From the NCBI GenBank assembly GCA_029582265.1, contig CM055817.1, forward strand, positions 55,661,711 to 55,725,710: DNA of 64,000 nt. Direction: 5' to 3'. The notes beneath the pieces were generated by a model. The model was given only the letters and a program-made list of their open reading frames with translations. It searched no databases and was not told the DNA's origin. Position 1 is the stretch's first letter, and the number at the start of each line of letters is the position of its first letter. The translations under genes were made by a program, and so were the position numbers. Below, piece after piece: positions 49,801 through 55,986 of this stretch. Origin of the DNA: Zoroaster sp. YZ-2022 (lineage: Eukaryota > Echinodermata > Asteroidea > Forcipulatida > Zoroasteridae).

Positions 49801-52800
49801 ATGGAAAATCATTCGATATTGATAATAATATAACATTTGATGAAATTCTTGCGTCGGGTGATAAACAATTGCGCAGGAGGTTGTGGGTTCGAATCTCACC
49901 CGAGTCGCCTGTGAAGTTTCACAGGCACTCGGAAAGCACCGAGTATGCAATGCTATACACACATCAGTGTAGGGCAAATTAAATCAACCAGTGTAACATT
50001 TGTTTTTCGGGACTTTCATTAAAATGATCTGTCTTTATAGGTTGATGAAATTCTTGCATTGGGTGATAAAAATTTGTTTGCCCTACACCAACGATTGTAA
50101 TGCACTGTCTTGGCCGTTACATGACAAAATGATGACAATAAATTCCGTGTTGAGCAGTTGAAATTAGACCCAGAGCAGGTATGAAGTTATGGCGTATTCA
50201 ACAATGGCATTTTATTTTTAAGGAGATGAGTCTCAAAAAAACATTTTTTTCTGAAACATTTTTTCTGAAACATTTTTTCTGGAATATTTCACCACCAGGT
50301 TAGCACGATCCGTTTCGCCCTACGAAATCACGTCCTCGTCTCCGTCAGCCACAACACAATCCATGTCTTTGATCTTGACAAAGGTCTCTGCATCCAAACA
50401 GTTGATGAGTACATTGACCCACCGAGTATAACAATAGCAGGGGAAGACGAACAATACCTTTGTGCTTTCTTCAGTGGGATCAACGCCATGCGAACATGGG
50501 AGCTAGGGAGCGGGAATTGCAGCTTGGTCAACGGCAGGGAGATCTCTGGACAAGGCATCCATAAGGATGAGTCAGTGTGTGTGTCCATTTGTTCATCGGG
50601 GGACAAAGTGCTGTATGCATTCAGGAGTGACAACAAGGCTTACGTTGTGAACGCTAAGACGGGACAGAGAGTAGGTTTTTGGAAGGAAATTTGTGGAAAA
50701 ATTTTCTAAAGTTTCACCTCTGTAGATCTATGTTGAATCCCACTCAAACTTGAGCCAACTTGGCAAATGTTGCGAGTGCTAAGACGGAACAGAGGGTAGA
50801 ATTTTGGAAGAAAATTTGTAAAAGATGCACTCTTGTCAGATTGGCGTAGCGATAGTTTTCTAAAATTTCACCTCTGTAGACCTATTTTTAGTCTCACTCG
50901 AACTTGAGTCAATATTTGTATTTGATTTTCTGCCCTTACCTCATGGGTTTTGTGTATTTATTTGGGCTCCCATACAACTTTTCTTCATCATCTTTTCTTC
51001 ATCATCTTTTCTTCATCATCTTTTCTTCATCATCTTTTCTTCATCTTTTCTTCATCATCTTTTCTTCATCATCTTTTCTTCGTCATCTTTTCTTCGTCAT
51101 CTTTTCTTCGTCATCTTTTCTTCGTCATCTTTTCTTCGTCATCTTTTCTTCATCATCTTTTCTTCACAGGTTTCTTCCAGCTTACGAGCTACAGCATTTA
51201 AAATACTTCTCAAGAATAATCGGTTTCATAAGGGAGAAGGGCCACAGTCATGGTACAGCCAAGCCTTTGAGAAGCCTGGCCAGGGCCAGGCTACCTGGCC
51301 TCCTAATCTGTCTTTTGTGAGTCCTAATCCTGTAACAATACAGTACCTGCCAATCAACATATCCTGGGCTTCTGGAGGGCCTAGCCCAGGCAAGAAGAGC
51401 TCATTATATAGGCCAGTAGGCAGGGGAAAAGCCTGGGCCTGGCCGGGCTTCTCAAAGGCTTGGCTGTACCATGACTTTGGCCCTTGTTCCTAACAAGAAA
51501 CATAAAAGAAATAATAACAAAAAAGTAAACCTTGTAGCTTTGCATGGTGAAGAGGATAAATAAGACTAATTGTGGTGACACCATGTGAAATTCTCAATTG
51601 AGTAGTAATTAGTTCTGAAAAGAACTGGAGGTTACAACTCGACGTTTCGATCAGTATGCTCTGATCGTCCTCAGGAGAATGCCGGACTCTGGGAAATGCT
51701 GCTGCTGCTTAAGTAGACTGCTGGAGGATCACGCGATGACTGGATGCTGGAGGATTAACAAAAAATTATAGCACGTTTTTCTCTAACACATTTTTTCATG
51801 TACAATCTAGAATCTCAATTATGGATTGAGGAATGTAACACCTTTCGTTTTGTTTCTCCAGCTTCATGAGCTGAAGGCTCCAGGCCAGGCAGCCTCTGTC
51901 ACCGCCCTAGGAATCTCCAAGGATTACTACATTGTCGTCTGTCGCTATCTCTATATGAAGCTTTCTGAGATACATCACCTGGAGTTGTTTGACATCAAGA
52001 TGGGAAAATATGAACGAGCTATCAGAGGTACAGACTGCCATTCTATTGTTAGATCTTCTACTTCTTTCTCTCCCGGACATCACACTATGAACAACTTCAC
52101 CCTGAAAATGCCCTAAAAAAAATCTGTTTTGCCATGAAATAACAGTTCAGTGTAATTTCACAGCAATTTCACAGTGTCTCTTCCTCTCGGATATTGGCAA
52201 TAATCTTCACAGTGATTTCACGGCAAATTCACGGCTCTATCTCTCGAGAATTAATGAGCTGCCCCAAAACTGCCACGAGAAGTTCATGGCATTTTCACAG
52301 CTTTTTCACTGCGAAGGAATCCCAAGAGTATTTCATGGCATTTTCACGGTGTTGTGTCATCATGAAATTGCCATGAACTATTTATTTCACGGTAAAACAG
52401 ATTTTCAGGCTAAAGTTATTCATAGTGTCAAAAAACAGGAAAATATGAACGAGCTGTCCATTTCAGATTTTACTTTTTATTTTAACAGGACCTGGAATAT
52501 TTTATAATTTCATGTTTTCTTTTTTAACGACCAGGTTGCACTCATGATGTTGTCAATGAGCTTTACGTAAACCGGATGGGATCCCATGCTCTGTGTCTGT
52601 GTCCTTCAACTCAGTCCAACACAAGCCATATATCAGTCTGGAACCTAGAGACTGCAGACCACAAACACATGGCCAAACATGCACAGGTACCAGTCTAGTC
52701 ATTAAATGCTTTTAAAAGATCTACCCTCCAGATCTATCAACTGGTCTCAAATTATTATTATTATTACTATAATACCGTTGTGTGCCCGGAAGAAGGTCGT

Positions 52801-55800
52801 AAGGTTCTACGGCCTTCTTCCGGGCACACAAAGTACAACTTTTTGTCCCAGCAAACGGTCGTAAGCAATAAAATGGCTCCTTTGAAAAAAACTAGGGCAT
52901 AACTGTTATATATTTGTTGCTAGAATTACTCCCAAGACATGCTTTTCCATTCCCATGCGGAATTTAACTTTCCTACACTGACTTATAAATGGCAGAAAAA
53001 CAACCAAACTTTCACACTCAGTTTTCTTGAAACACAATTTTGCACATTACTTGCTTACAACCTTTTGCTGCATGGTCACACTTTCGTTACGTCCTTCTTC
53101 CGCCCTTAGCCAACTTTAGTGCCGTTTTGGTGCCAAGTTGGTGCAGTTTTAGTGTAGGCATTTGAAAGAAATTGGTGTACCCCAAAACTACACCAGAGCT
53201 GTGTTATTGGTGCACTTTTGGTGTAGCCTCGAAACACCCAACCTAAAATTTGTACTGGTTGGTGCAGTTTTGGTGTAGTCCCAATTATTTAAATTAGTAC
53301 TAAAGAGCACCAGTGGTGCATTTTGGTGCTGAAAATTTTGGTGTAGTATTGGTGCATATGGTTTTGGTGTAGTTTTGGTGTACATGTAGGCCTACAGATA
53401 TTGGTGTAGCATTGGTGCACATGGTTTTGGTGTAGTCCAAATTATTTAAATTAGTACAAGCACCAAAGCATTGGTCTAGCTACTTTATTTTATAATTCAC
53501 ATTGGAAAACTACCAAAATGAGTGCAGACTTCGTGTATACATATACATGTAAAAATAACTGCAGTATACCCTTACAGAAATATCATGGAGCTTGCTGGCT
53601 TCCAGAAATGCAAATTAGTTCAACAAGCTTGCAGCAAGTTTGCGGACAAGCTTCACGGCAAGCTTGCAGACAACATTGCAGCAAGCCTGTAAGCTTGCAG
53701 GGGTTCCAAAAATGAAAATTAGCTGCAGACAAGATTGTAAGCTTGCTGCAGACAAGATTGTAAGCTTGCTGCAATCTTGCAAGCTTGCATGAATATGCAA
53801 ACTAAACTTACAGACACCTTGCAGCTTAATGGAGCTTGCAGATATTTCTATTTGCCAAGATCTAAATATTAAGCTTGCGCATAATATGCAAGCTGACATA
53901 CATGTATGTCGATCTACAAGCTTTCTGATGAAAACATCAGCTTTGCAAAGGCTAACTTGTAGGTTAGTAAAATAAAACCAGTAGCTATACATATCTGACA
54001 TCTTTGGTGGATAATAATTTAGCTCGTATATAGGTTAATCCTGAGGGATACATTTTGATTGTGGCCATGCAGGGAATCATTTTATTGTAAATCAAATATG
54101 AATCATCATTTGTTTTTTGGCTAAATATTATCTTTACATATGTGCAATAACATTTTTGAAATAATTACAATAACAGTATAGCCAAAAGATAATAATACAA
54201 CCATTTAAGAATGAACAATCAAAATTTAAATGTTCATGTTATGTCAGTATATTTGTGCAACAGCATGAAGTATAATCTCTTTTTGGAAAATGTTGAAATG
54301 CTGTAGCTTCATCAGGGAGATAGAGGCTGGTTGTCATCCAATCTTTGATCACAGTAGCAGCATCAGTCATGTAGTTTATCGTAGAACAACTTAGTCTGTG
54401 TATTCAAAGAAAGGAGACAAATATTAGAAAAGCCAGATATTTCTCCTTCCACCAATTTAAATTTGAAATGTGGCTATTACATGTATATATTTGCACAGAT
54501 ACAATTACATGCAGGTACATGCTCTTTCCACGATGTAAATCACCCCCAAATTATTAGATTTTCGAAAAGGAACCTCGATATGAGTTCTTAAATATAATGA
54601 TAATGGATATGATGTAACTTCTTGTATATATCCATCATGTGGATGTGACTGCAATATTTTCTAGAGGCAGTATAGAGCCATGCAGTATTTACACGTGCTT
54701 TTCAATCATCATTCAGTTAATTATTCCTGAATTACCATATGATGACACCATGTAGTTGTTAATGAAATCATTACAATACAACATGAATAGCAAAAATAAT
54801 GAACACCATTTCAAAACTAAAAAATTTTGCACTCATTTGCAAAATTCAATAGGTTTACAGATCTATTCAAGACTGCATTCAGCATTTCTGTATTTGCAGC
54901 ACTCAATAGCCCATAGTGTACAATTCACATTCACATGAAGTAAAATCATTCATACAGTTCGTAAGACTGAAAAAGTACAATCATCTTACCATCATTAATT
55001 CCATCCTGCTTCACAAAACTTGCTTGAAATTTCACTGCTTCCATTGAAAAACTGCTGTATACTGTAGATCTGTTTCTTCCAGTTTGAATTTAGAGCACAC
55101 ACTGCAGAGGCATATACATGTACATAGCTTGACCATGAATTAAGGTCCAATGATTGGCCAGACAGCTATGGCCACACAGTGTCAAGTTACACACACTACC
55201 CCATACAGTGATAGTATTACATAATCAATGCAAATTATGTGCACTGCACTACAGGTATCAATTACAGCTTGCTTGCCTGTAGTCCATGTAATTCCAATAA
55301 GTGGGTTACACACAAATAAACAACTTACTTAATGTATTTGGGTATGAGGAAAGTCATCATGGAGTTGTACATAGTATGTATTAATGTACACCTGTACATT
55401 TGATAAATATATGCTGCCTCCACAAATATACTTATCAGATCACAGCTAGGTTAGTAAAATGATTGACCATCAGGTTGTTTATTTATTCTGCATGTATAGG
55501 CTAGAGAATTTCTGTCATGATGAAAAAAAACTTAGTTGGTTCAAAATCACTTTGGTAGCAATTAGAAATATGGTTCATTTCAAACTTGTGTATACTTTAG
55601 GCCTGAACAATATATGATTCTGCTATACATTAAAGGAGGCAGAATAGAAGGTATATAAAACTTAGAAGATCTGGTCTTTTTATTACTAGATTTCATGATT
55701 TGCCAAACAATATTGAGGGATTTAATATAATACATAAATTGAATATTATGTGTTATTTCAAAATTGACATAATTATACATTTACATATGTATGTACTTTC

Positions 55801-55911
55801 TGAAAATAAATTACTCTTTGGACTATGAGTAATTCACTGATTTGAATAAATATTTTAATTGCATTAATTTTGTTAAATTTGTTATATATATATATATATA
55901 TTATGTGTTAT

Positions 55912-55986
<75 letters not shown>

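Noticed and set aside
50041..50110. Additional NWD exon after 'tctttatag'
   Set aside because: Including it breaks the phase-0 join between exons 19 and 20, and the sequence repeats SINE-like material from 49836.
51640..51690. Hammerhead ribozyme (minus strand CTGAGGA ... GAAAC)
   Set aside because: The conserved cores are nearly there, but the spacing leaves an extra base at the start of stem II and I see no stem III or NUH cleavage site in the right place.
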